DNA from: Wenzhouxiangella sp.
GTDB taxonomy: Bacteria > Pseudomonadota > Gammaproteobacteria > Xanthomonadales > Wenzhouxiangellaceae
Length of the DNA: 5,345 nucleotides
Direction of reading: 5' to 3'
Assembly (NCBI GenBank): GCA_007121485.1
Contig: SKKM01000100.1
Span: 1 to 5,345 of the forward strand
The notes under the pieces are model-generated. The model saw only the letters and a program-made list of their open reading frames with translations. It did no database searches and was not told where the DNA came from. Below, one piece after another: positions 1-5,345 of this stretch. The translations under genes and the position numbers were made by a program. Position 1 is the stretch's first letter. Every line of letters starts with the position of its first letter.

Positions 1-829
1 CCCTGAGGCCGCGATCGCTCATGGCAAACACACCGAGCTCGTTGGCCGCGCCGAAGCGGTTCTTGACCGCCCGGATCAGGCGGTAACGGCTGCCGGAATC
101 GGACTCGAAATACAGCACCGCGTCGACCATGTGTTCCAGCACGCGGGGGCCGGCCAGCGCGCCCTCCTTGGTGACATGCCCGACCAGCACCACGGCGCAG
201 CCGGTCTGCTTGGCAAACTGGACCAGGCGCCCGGCGCATTCGCGCACCTGGGCGACCGCTCCGGGCGCCGACTGCAGGGCCTCGGTCCACAAGGTCTGGA
301 TCGAGTCGACCACCATGAAGGCCGGACGGCGTTCGGCGGCCGTGGCCAGGACCACTTCCAGGCTGGTTTCGGTCAGGCACTGCAGGCGCCCCGGGTCCAG
401 GCCGAGCCGGCGAGCGCGCATGGCGACCTGGGCGGCTGACTCCTCGCCGGTCACGTAAAGGCTGCCGCTGTCCGCCGCCAGGGCGTCCTGCACCTGCAGC
501 AGCAGGGTCGACTTGCCGATACCGGGGTCACCACCCAGCAAGACCACCGAGCCCGGCACCAGCCCGCCGCCGAGGACGCGGTCGAGCTCGCTCAGGCCTG
601 AGGCCAGGCGCTGGGAAGCGTCTTCGGAACGAACCTCGGACAGCGTCACCACCGCGGCCGAAGCGGTACCGGTCCAGTTGCCGCGGCCCTTGGGTCCCTT
701 GGCGGCGCCGGCCGCCGGCAGCGCTTCTTCCAGGGAATTCCAGGCGTTGCAGTCCGGACACTGGCCCGACCACTTGGGGAAGCTGGCGCCGCATTCGCGG
801 CAGCTGTAGATGGACTTGACCTTGGCCAT
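1..829 (-). CDS. radA: DNA repair protein RadA (Sms), N-terminal 276 residues, runs off the left edge
   Basis: RadA is a RecA-like ATPase that acts in the cytoplasm on recombination intermediates, promoting branch migration and DnaB-type helicase activity during homologous recombination and repair. The translation opens MAKVKSIYSC and shows the family's parts in order: a C4 zinc finger (C10, C13, C24, C27), a Walker A motif GDPGIGKST at residues 100-108, a Walker B strand ending FMVVDS at 171-176, and the diagnostic KNRFG motif at 256-260. The reading frame is open to position 1. Family members are about 455-460 residues, so the rest of the ATPase core and the C-terminal Lon-protease-like domain lie outside the window. 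The start at 829 fits the usual MAK... N-terminus, but no clear Shine-Dalgarno sequence precedes it. A TACAAT hexamer (minus strand, 837-842) lies only 7 bp upstream; if it were a -10 box the message would be nearly leaderless, but no -35 accompanies it. Identity is very secure. Confidence 0.97.
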   Translation of the reverse strand, partial: MAKVKSIYSCRECGASFPKWSGQCPDCNAWNSLEEALPAAGAAKGPKGRGNWTGTASAAVVTLSEVRSEDASQRLASGLSELDRVLGGGLVPGSVVLLGGDPGIGKSTLLLQVQDALAADSGSLYVTGEESAAQVAMRARRLGLDPGRLQCLTETSLEVVLATAAERRPAFMVVDSIQTLWTEALQSAPGAVAQVRECAGRLVQFAKQTGCAVVLVGHVTKEGALAGPRVLEHMVDAVLYFESDSGSRYRLIRAVKNRFGAANELGVFAMSDRGLR

Positions 830-840
830 TTGAGCTATTG

Positions 841-853
841 TAAGGAGATGATT
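841..853 (+). promoter_or_regulatory. Extended Shine-Dalgarno-like sequence overlapping the pspF start codon
   Basis: TAAGGAGATGATT matches the full complement of the 16S rRNA 3' end (TAAGGAGGTGATC) at 11 of 13 positions. The ATG chosen for pspF (848-850) sits inside it, so the AAGGAG core abuts the start codon with no spacer instead of the usual 5-9 bases. A GTG at 855-857 has ideal spacing from the core but is out of frame with pspF. The match is seen directly; how initiation really occurs here is open. Confidence 0.5.
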
Positions 854-1846
854 CGTGAAGAGCAGCCGGTCATCGGCGAATCACCCGCCTTCCTCGAGGT
901 GCTGGACCAGGTATCGCGCGCGGCCGGCCTGGATCGACCGGTTCTGATCGTCGGCGAACGCGGCACCGGCAAGGAGCTGGTGGCCGAACGCCTGCACTAT
1001 CTCTCGGCGCGCTGGGACCAGCCCCTGGTCAAGCTCAACTGCGCCGCGATCAGCGAATCCCTGCTCGAGTCCGAGCTGTTCGGCCACGAAGCCGGCGCCT
1101 TCACCGACGCCACCCAGCGCCGCCTGGGCCGCTTCGAGATCGCCCACCAGGGCAGCCTGTTTCTGGACGAACTGGCGACCACGCCGCTGACCGTGCAGGA
1201 AAAGATCCTTCGCATCATCGAGTACGGCCAGTTCGAACGCCTGGGCTCCTCGCGCACCGTCTCGGTCGACGTGCGCCTGATCGGGGCGGCCAACGTCGAC
1301 CTGCCCGAGCTGGCCGAACAAGGCCGTTTTCGCGCCGATCTGCTTGATCGGCTGGCCTTTGACGTCATCACCCTGCCCCCGCTGCGCGCCCGGCCCGAGG
1401 ACATCCTGCCCCTGGCCGAACACTTCGCCATGCGCATGAGCCGGGAACTGGGGCACGAGCTGTTCGCCGGGTTCGGCCGGCCGGTGGTCGAGCAGATGCT
1501 CAGGTATCGCTGGCCGGGCAATGTGCGCGAACTGAAGAACGTGGTCGAGCGCGCCGTCTACCGCCACGACGATCCCGAGGAACCCATTCGCCAGCTCATC
1601 CTGGATCCCTTCCACTCACCGTGGCGGCCCGTTTCCGGCGGCGAGGAGAACCATCGCTCCACGCTGCCCGACCCGGCCCGGGAAACCCTGGACTTGAGGG
1701 CCTGGCTCAACGAGCAGGAAAAGAGTCTGGTCGAACGCGCGCTGGAGACCTGCCAGGGCCACCAGGCCCGGGCCGCCGAGCGCCTGTGCCTGAGCTACGA
1801 CCAGCTGCGCGGCATCCTGCGCAAGCACGGCCTGTCCGGGCGCTGA
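848..1846 (+). CDS. pspF: Phage shock protein operon activator PspF (sigma-54-dependent AAA+ activator)
   Basis: PspF is a cytoplasmic bacterial enhancer-binding protein that hydrolyses ATP to remodel sigma-54 RNA polymerase at psp promoters; in E. coli PspA holds it inactive until the envelope is stressed. It has no N-terminal receiver or sensor domain, as expected for PspF. With this start (332 aa) the key residues fall on my remembered E. coli numbering: W56 (PspA-contact residue), N64, Walker A GERGTGKE at 36-43 with K42, Walker B D107/E108, and arginine fingers R162 and R168. The RWPGNVRELKN motif spans 221-231, and a Fis-type helix-turn-helix spans about 307-327 (ARAAERLCLSYDQLRGIL). 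That register agreement is the main reason for choosing ATG 848 over the in-frame TTG at 830, which would add six residues. The GAFTGA loop reads GAFTDA (83-88), with Asp at 87. No pspA, pspB or pspC lies in the window; the divergent neighbour is radA, not the psp operon. Identity is secure; the start is moderately sure. Confidence 0.93.
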   Translation: MIREEQPVIGESPAFLEVLDQVSRAAGLDRPVLIVGERGTGKELVAERLHYLSARWDQPLVKLNCAAISESLLESELFGHEAGAFTDATQRRLGRFEIAHQGSLFLDELATTPLTVQEKILRIIEYGQFERLGSSRTVSVDVRLIGAANVDLPELAEQGRFRADLLDRLAFDVITLPPLRARPEDILPLAEHFAMRMSRELGHELFAGFGRPVVEQMLRYRWPGNVRELKNVVERAVYRHDDPEEPIRQLILDPFHSPWRPVSGGEENHRSTLPDPARETLDLRAWLNEQEKSLVERALETCQGHQARAAERLCLSYDQLRGILRKHGLSGR

Positions 1847-1861
1847 GGAAGCTCTGTTCGG

Positions 1862-2347
1862 CTATGCGCGGCGGCTGCGCGTCGGTACGGCCCAGAACAA
1901 CAGGGCAATCAGCATCAGTCCGCCACCGACGGTGAGGCCGAAATACGCCCGGCGATCGGGACCGGGCCACAGCACGGCCCGATGCGGCCGGTCCGGATCA
2001 TGGTGGACCACGACCGGGCCGCCGGGGACGTATTGCCGCAGTTCGTCATCGGCCTGGATGCGGGTGCGGCCGCCGATCTGGCGGCTGAAGGCGAGGCGGT
2101 CACTCTCAAACTCCCGACCGTCGACCTGGTAGCGGTAGCGCACGCGGATCATCCAGCTTCTGCCGGTCTGGCTGCCGGCGATCTGGCCGGACTCGGCATC
2201 GATCACCTCGCCGACGACGGTGGGCCACTGCAGGCTTTGCTGCCCAACCAGCAGCAGGCGCGCGCGATCCTGAACCAGTCCAATGGCCAGAGCGAAGATG
2301 ATGACCGCGGCAATCCGCCGCGCCCTTTTCTGGCCGATTCGTTCCAT
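1862..2347 (-). CDS. DUF3592-family membrane protein, function unknown
   Basis: This 161-residue protein has a hydrophobic helix near the N-terminus (about 11-25, after a basic start) and a second near the C-terminus (about 135-154), followed by a basic tail. The loop between them, about 110 residues, has the DUF3592 pattern: WPTVVGEVI at 41-49, a tyrosine-rich strand around VRYRYQVDGREF (69-80), then Q105-Y106-x-P-G, VVVHHDP (112-118) and AVLWPG (124-129). Such proteins are usually inner-membrane proteins with a small beta-rich extramembrane domain; no biochemical role is established that I know of. The ATG at 2347 is preceded by AGGG about seven bases upstream. It lies 54 bp downstream of the dipeptidase gene on the same strand, so co-transcription is likely but a shared function is not implied. 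Its stop is 15 bp from the convergent pspF stop. The family call rests on pattern recognition. Confidence 0.82.
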   Translation of the reverse strand: MERIGQKRARRIAAVIIFALAIGLVQDRARLLLVGQQSLQWPTVVGEVIDAESGQIAGSQTGRSWMIRVRYRYQVDGREFESDRLAFSRQIGGRTRIQADDELRQYVPGGPVVVHHDPDRPHRAVLWPGPDRRAYFGLTVGGGLMLIALLFWAVPTRSRRA

Positions 2348-2372
2348 TTCAGCGCCCTGTGCCTTGGGCCTT

Positions 2373-2392
2373 CCGTGTTCTTTTTTCCACGG
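2373..2392 (-). repeat. Short inverted repeat with A-rich loop between the dipeptidase and DUF3592 genes
   Basis: On the minus strand the 54-bp spacer reads CCGTG, ten A-rich bases, then CACGG: a perfect 5-bp stem. There is no run of T after it, so it is not a standard intrinsic terminator in the direction of transcription. It could attenuate or process the message between the two genes, or be chance. Confidence 0.3.
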
Positions 2393-2401
2393 TCCTGAGT
2401 C

Positions 2402-3628
2402 TCACTGTCGACCTCCCGCCTCGTTGTCACGCATCACCCGCAACACGTTACCACCCCACAGCGCCCTGATCTCGTCTTCGCTGTAACCGCGCCGCATCAG
2501 CTCCCAGGTCACGTTGACCGTCTCGGTCGCATCGTCCCAGTCCTCGACGCCGCCACCGCCGTCGAAATCCGAGGCGATGCCGACATGCTCGATGCCGATC
2601 AGGTCTACCGCGTAATCGATGTGGTCGACAAACTGCGCCAGGGTGACATCGGGATGGCGGCGCCGCAGTTCGGCCAGTTCGCGCACGTAGCTGGCGCGGT
2701 CTTCGCTGCTGGCCTCGCCCCATCCGCGCGGCAGGTACTGCTCGCGCAGACGCGCCTGCCCGGCCTCGACCGCCGGGTACAGTTCAGCCACGTAGCTGCG
2801 GAAAGCCACCATCTGCGCCACCCCGTTGTTGTCGCGGATCGCCTTCAACTGTTCATCGTCGAGGTTGCGCAGATTCTCGTGCACACCCATGGCGCCGGAA
2901 TGCGAGGCAATCACCGGCAGCCGCGACAACTCCACCGCCTCCAGCATGCTGCGACGACCGACATGGGACACGTCAACCAGGATGCCGTGATCGTTCAAGG
3001 CCAGGACCAGCTCACGGCCCAGGTCGCTCAGTCCCGGGTCCTCGTCGGCGTCGCCGAGATCCGGCCGCGGATTGGAGCTGCCGGCGAACTGGTTGTGACC
3101 GAAGTGGGTCAGGCCGACATAGCGCAACCCGCGCTCGGCCCACATGGGGATGTCGTCGACGCTGGCGCCCAGCGGGAAGCCGTTCTCCATCCCCAGCAGG
3201 GCGACCAGCCGTCCGGAGGCGTGTATTTCCTCCACCTCGTCAGCCGTGCGCGCCAGGCCGATCTGGGCAGGGTAGGCCCGCACCATGCGCTTGATCGCCC
3301 GGTACATCTCTTCGGCCCTGTGCCGGGCCTGGTCGAAACCGTCCGCATCGAGGGCACCCTGGCCGACGTAGACGATGAAGAAGGCGGCGTCGAGTCCTCC
3401 GGCGCGCATCTTGGGAAGGTCCACCTGGGCATGGGTGAAACCGCCGGGATCGAGCTGGGCGGTGGCAAAGCCCTCGCCGATATCGACGTGCGTATCCAGG
3501 GTCAGAATGCGCGAATGCAGTGCCCAGGCTTCCGCCTCGGAGACCTCGATCGCCTGACGTTCGGCGTGCGCGCAGGAAAACACCAGCGCCAGGGCAAGCG
3601 CTGGTGCGATGAACTGGAAGCGGCTCAT
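2402..3628 (-). CDS. Exported membrane dipeptidase (renal dipeptidase-type), peptidase family M19
   Basis: M19 dipeptidases are dinuclear-zinc amidohydrolase-fold enzymes that hydrolyse dipeptides, often with broad specificity including L-D dipeptides. All metal and catalytic positions known from human renal dipeptidase have counterparts: H47 and D49 (DTHVDIG), bridging E148 (GMENG), H222 (VDVSH), H243 (SHSG) and the catalytic D354 (SDFDG). R254 lies where the substrate-binding arginine is expected. The length (408 aa) suits the family plus a signal peptide. Residues 1-22 form a Sec signal ending AHA, predicting cleavage after A22 and a periplasmic enzyme. C19 precedes the site, but the context VFSC is a poor lipobox, so lipidation is possible though less likely. 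The ATG at 3628 has GGGA seven bases upstream and a consensus -10 further up. It is first in a likely two-gene unit with the DUF3592 gene. Physiological substrate is unknown; recycling of peptidoglycan-derived or environmental dipeptides is a reasonable inference. Confidence 0.93.
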   Translation of the reverse strand: MSRFQFIAPALALALVFSCAHAERQAIEVSEAEAWALHSRILTLDTHVDIGEGFATAQLDPGGFTHAQVDLPKMRAGGLDAAFFIVYVGQGALDADGFDQARHRAEEMYRAIKRMVRAYPAQIGLARTADEVEEIHASGRLVALLGMENGFPLGASVDDIPMWAERGLRYVGLTHFGHNQFAGSSNPRPDLGDADEDPGLSDLGRELVLALNDHGILVDVSHVGRRSMLEAVELSRLPVIASHSGAMGVHENLRNLDDEQLKAIRDNNGVAQMVAFRSYVAELYPAVEAGQARLREQYLPRGWGEASSEDRASYVRELAELRRRHPDVTLAQFVDHIDYAVDLIGIEHVGIASDFDGGGGVEDWDDATETVNVTWELMRRGYSEDEIRALWGGNVLRVMRDNEAGGRQ

Positions 3629-3657
3629 GCTGGATTCCCGATGATCATGAGCGCCGC

Positions 3658-3685
3658 ATTATAGGCAGACCGCATGAAACGTCGC
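3658..3685 (-). promoter_or_regulatory. Probable sigma-70-type promoter of the dipeptidase gene
   Basis: The minus strand carries a perfect TATAAT (3658-3663) about 30 bp upstream of the dipeptidase ATG. The best -35 candidate is GCGACG at 3680-3685, spacer 16 bp, matching TTGACA only in its central GAC. Transcription would start near 3651, giving a leader of roughly 23 bases. The AT-rich hexamer stands out in a very GC-rich background. The weak -35 suggests that an activator may help, which is inference. Confidence 0.6.
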
Positions 3686-3699
3686 CGCGTCGGCCCATT

Positions 3700-3711
3700 C
3701 GGCAAGCCGTG
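3700..3711 (+). repeat. Near-palindromic motif, copy 1
   Basis: CGGCAAGCCGTG: a CGGC/GCCG inverted pair around AA. It lies about 37 bp upstream of the dipeptidase -10 box, a position suited to an activator or repressor site. Related copies follow at 3752-3763 (opposite orientation) and 3795-3806. Confidence 0.35.
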
Positions 3712-3751
3712 ACCCGGACGGTCTACCCGAGTAATGAACGGCCATCCGTCA

Positions 3752-3763
3752 CCAGGCTTGCCG
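3752..3763 (-). repeat. Near-palindromic motif, copy 2 (inverted)
   Basis: Read on the minus strand this is CGGCAAGCC followed by two mismatches, agreeing with copy 1 at 10 of 12 positions, including nine in a row. It lies in the middle of the divergent intergenic region. Confidence 0.3.
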
Positions 3764-3792
3764 CGGTCGATGGCCTCGGGCATGATGGCGAG

Positions 3793-3806
3793 CACGGCGA
3801 GCCGTG
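3793..3806 (+). repeat. Perfect 6-bp inverted repeat, motif copy 3
   Basis: CACGGC-GA-GCCGTG is a perfect palindrome apart from its two-base centre. Its last 12 bases match copy 1 at 11 of 12 positions. It ends 50 bp before the ATG of the exported SHOCT protein, just upstream of the only -10-like hexamer I can find there (TCTATT, 3830-3835, weak), so it could be an operator for that gene. Confidence 0.4.
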
Positions 3807-3856
3807 GTCGAACATCGTGATCCGTTGGTTCTATTGGGCAACCTGGGAGAAAAGGC

Positions 3857-4762
3857 ATGAAAGGCAATCGCATTCTTTGCGACCGGAGCGGACACGACGA
3901 CCCGGCAGCGGCAAGCAAGAGCCGCGCAAGAATCAGCGCGCGGCACCTGGCCGCATGGCTGCTCTGCACCGCGCTGGCCGGCCTGCCGGCCTGGGCCGAC
4001 AACGAGCCCCTGCTGCGCCTGGAGCCCGCTCCGGGACACGCGGGTCAGCGGCTGCCGCTGGCGCACCCGGCCACGATCTCCGCCGACGAGCTGGCCAGGG
4101 CACTGGGCGTCCTCGATTTCGTCGAGCGCGGCCTGCTGGGACGCAGCAGCCGTAACCCGGTGTTCGGCAGCGACGAAGTCGCCGTCCTGTCCCCACTGCT
4201 GGCCGAAGCGCTGGGCCGCGCGGAAGCTTCCGAACAGGTCAGGTTCGCCTCGTTCAGCCGCCGCGGCGGCACGCTCAGCCAGCTCCTGAAAACCGAAGCG
4301 GTCAGCTTCATCGACGGCGAGGGCCTGCTGAATGTGGCTTTTGTCGGGATTCATGAATTCGCCGGGGCAGACGTGGACTTCTTTGACTTCCTCGCCCTGA
4401 GCGACCGCGATCCGCTCGTGATCGACCGCAGCCTGCTGCGCCTGGCTGACGACACCCCGGGCTGGACCGTGCGCGAGGATCGGCCGCTATGGACCCGGCA
4501 CGATCCAACCACGCCGCTGCCCGCCGACCCGACCCCCGCGCCGACCGCTGGTCCGGCTGCCCCCGAACCCGTCGCTCCGCCAGCTGCCGCCGAGGCAGAT
4601 GAAAGCACTCCAGCCATCGCTGCGCCGCCCGCCGCACCCGGGACCCTGGAAGCCGAGATCAGGCAGCGCCTGGAATTCCTCAAGCGGCTGTATGAAGATG
4701 GCCTGATCACTGAGGAAGAGTACGAGGGGCAGCGGCGCGAGGCCTTGCGCAGGCTGGAATGA
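3857..4762 (+). CDS. Exported protein of unknown function with C-terminal SHOCT domain
   Basis: I do not recognise the main domain of this 301-residue protein. The N-terminus is a long polar, basic stretch (1-30), then a hydrophobic segment (about 31-44) and AWA, predicting signal peptidase cleavage after A47. Residues 48-210 form an uncharacterised, probably mixed alpha/beta region containing ADELARALGVLDFVERGLL (77-95), VRFASFSRRGG (128-138) and an acidic-aromatic stretch DVDFFDFLALSDRDP (172-186). Residues 215-262 are a Pro/Ala-rich linker typical of a flexible extracytoplasmic tether. Residues 272-299 (LEFLKRLYEDGLITEEEYE...) fit SHOCT, a short two-helix module thought to mediate oligomerisation or protein contacts. 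The start is well fixed: GGGAG lies seven bases upstream of ATG 3857 and an in-frame TGA at 3818 leaves no earlier ATG or GTG. It is probably co-transcribed with the transporter 44 bp downstream, but no functional link is evident. Confidence 0.8.
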   Translation: MKGNRILCDRSGHDDPAAASKSRARISARHLAAWLLCTALAGLPAWADNEPLLRLEPAPGHAGQRLPLAHPATISADELARALGVLDFVERGLLGRSSRNPVFGSDEVAVLSPLLAEALGRAEASEQVRFASFSRRGGTLSQLLKTEAVSFIDGEGLLNVAFVGIHEFAGADVDFFDFLALSDRDPLVIDRSLLRLADDTPGWTVREDRPLWTRHDPTTPLPADPTPAPTAGPAAPEPVAPPAAAEADESTPAIAAPPAAPGTLEAEIRQRLEFLKRLYEDGLITEEEYEGQRREALRRLE

Positions 4763-4806
4763 GCACTGCCCGACCCAGCCGATGCCCACGCCAGTCCCGC
4801 TGAGAG

Positions 4807-5345
4807 ATGTCTGAATCCGGTACTGGCTCAGCGCAGGAGTACACACGCCGCCAGTTGATCGGCCTGATCGGCGGGCCGCTCGCCTTCGTCGTCATGCTGG
4901 TACTGCCGGCCCCGGAAGGCATGTCGGACGCCGCCTGGGCCACGGCCGCGGTCGGCGCGCTGATGGCCACCTGGTGGATCAGCGAAGCCATCCCCATACC
5001 GGCCACCGCCCTGCTGCCGCTGCCGCTGTTTCCGATTCTCGGCATCGGCAGCATCGCGCAGGCCGCGACCCCCTTCGCCAACCCGCTGATCTTCCTGTTC
5101 ATGGGCGGCTTCATGATCGCCATCGCCATGCAGCGCTGGAACCTCCATCGACGCATTGCGCTGGGCATCATCGTCCGTGTCGGAACGCGTCCCGGGGCCA
5201 TCATCTTCGGCTTCATGCTGGCCTCGGCATTCCTGAGCATGTGGGTCAGCAACACGGCGACGGCGCTGATGATGCTGCCGATCGCGATGTCGGTGGTCGG
5301 TTTGAGCAAGAAACTGCCGCAAACGACCGAGCAGGAAAAGCGCGA
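4807..5345 (+). CDS. SLC13/DASS-family sodium:carboxylate symporter, N-terminal 179 residues, runs off the right edge
   Basis: Members of this inner-membrane family couple sodium import to uptake of di- or tricarboxylates such as succinate or citrate, and a few carry sulfate. The visible part has a short cytoplasmic N-terminus, then hydrophobic segments at about 17-34, 43-57, 65-82, 92-108 and 130-147. It carries the family hallmarks WWISEAIPIPATALLPL (56-72) and NPLIFLFMGGFMIAIAMQRW (92-111). The SNT signature SNTATALMMLP spans 148-158 and corresponds to the first sodium/carboxylate-binding hairpin tip of VcINDY (Ser150-Asn151-Thr152 there). A TGA at 4801-4803 in the same frame, three bases upstream, makes ATG 4807 the earliest start; the ribosome site is weak (GAGAG adjoining the ATG). 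Full-length relatives are roughly 450-600 residues, so more than half is missing, including the second SNT motif. Substrate cannot be assigned from this fragment. Confidence 0.93.
   Translation, partial: MSESGTGSAQEYTRRQLIGLIGGPLAFVVMLVLPAPEGMSDAAWATAAVGALMATWWISEAIPIPATALLPLPLFPILGIGSIAQAATPFANPLIFLFMGGFMIAIAMQRWNLHRRIALGIIVRVGTRPGAIIFGFMLASAFLSMWVSNTATALMMLPIAMSVVGLSKKLPQTTEQEKR

Noticed and set aside
131..439. Plus-strand open frames of about 100 codons over radA
   Set aside because: They are antisense to a clearly conserved RadA reading frame and show no protein features.
784..799. Possible sigma-54 -24/-12 element (TGGCGC, five bases, TCGCG) upstream of pspF
   Set aside because: The GG and GC pairs have the right spacing, but the flanking consensus is poor and it lies in the conserved zinc-finger codons of radA, so the match is easily explained by coding sequence. 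PspF is normally not made from a sigma-54 promoter.
881..1615. 244-codon open frame on the minus strand across pspF
   Set aside because: It lies wholly inside pspF, whose AAA+ motifs are intact; the composition is that of a complementary-strand shadow.
3625..3648. Seven-codon ORF on the minus strand (MIIGNPA) whose stop overlaps the dipeptidase ATG as ATGA
   Set aside because: It has no ribosome site of its own; ATGA overlaps of this length arise often by chance, although it does sit in the short leader.
3641..3648. Palindrome ATGATCAT near the presumed dipeptidase transcription start
   Set aside because: It is only 8 bp with no second copy or extension, so it is not enough to call an operator.
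2585..3664. 359-codon open frame on the plus strand, antisense to the dipeptidase
   Set aside because: It is a GC-bias shadow of the M19 gene, which has all its catalytic residues. The antisense translation shows no recognisable motif and has no good ribosome site.
4763..4806. Gap between the SHOCT gene and the transporter gene
   Set aside because: I looked for a terminator or promoter and saw neither a stable hairpin with a T-run nor a -10-like hexamer; it looks like an intra-operon spacer.

Overview
The window is GC-rich bacterial chromosome, densely coding, with third codon positions strongly biased to G and C. The gene content points to a gammaproteobacterium: a PspF that can be lined up with the Escherichia coli protein residue for residue in its AAA+ core, and a canonical RadA. 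A Chromatiales-, Xanthomonadales- or Wenzhouxiangella-like lineage is plausible, but that is a guess. I see no insertion sequence, phage gene, CRISPR array, tRNA or rRNA, and nothing that marks a mobile island.

Layout from left to right. Positions 1-829 (minus strand) hold the N-terminal 276 residues of the DNA recombination/repair ATPase RadA; its C-terminus lies outside the window. Facing away from it, with only 18 bp between the two start codons, is pspF (848-1846, plus strand), the sigma-54 activator of the phage-shock/envelope-stress response. pspF converges on a small two-helix DUF3592 membrane protein (1862-2347, minus strand), with stop codons 15 bp apart. Upstream of that gene on the same strand is an exported M19 (renal dipeptidase-type) metallopeptidase (2402-3628), probably in the same transcript as the DUF3592 gene.

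A 228-bp divergent intergenic region (3629-3856) carries a consensus TATAAT -10 box for the dipeptidase. It also carries three copies of a short near-palindromic motif (CGGC-RA-GCCG type) that could be operators. To its right on the plus strand are an exported protein of unknown function with a C-terminal SHOCT segment (3857-4762) and, 44 bp on, the first 179 codons of an SLC13/DASS sodium-coupled carboxylate transporter (4807 to the window end).

Functionally this is mostly housekeeping and envelope-related: DNA repair, envelope-stress regulation, periplasmic dipeptide hydrolysis and carboxylate uptake. I found no convincing novel multi-gene system. The points most worth a second look are a Gly-to-Asp change in the sigma-54-contacting GAFTGA loop of PspF, the very tight radA/pspF divergent junction with an oddly placed Shine-Dalgarno sequence, the repeated motif in the dipeptidase/SHOCT intergenic region, and the uncharacterised exported SHOCT protein.
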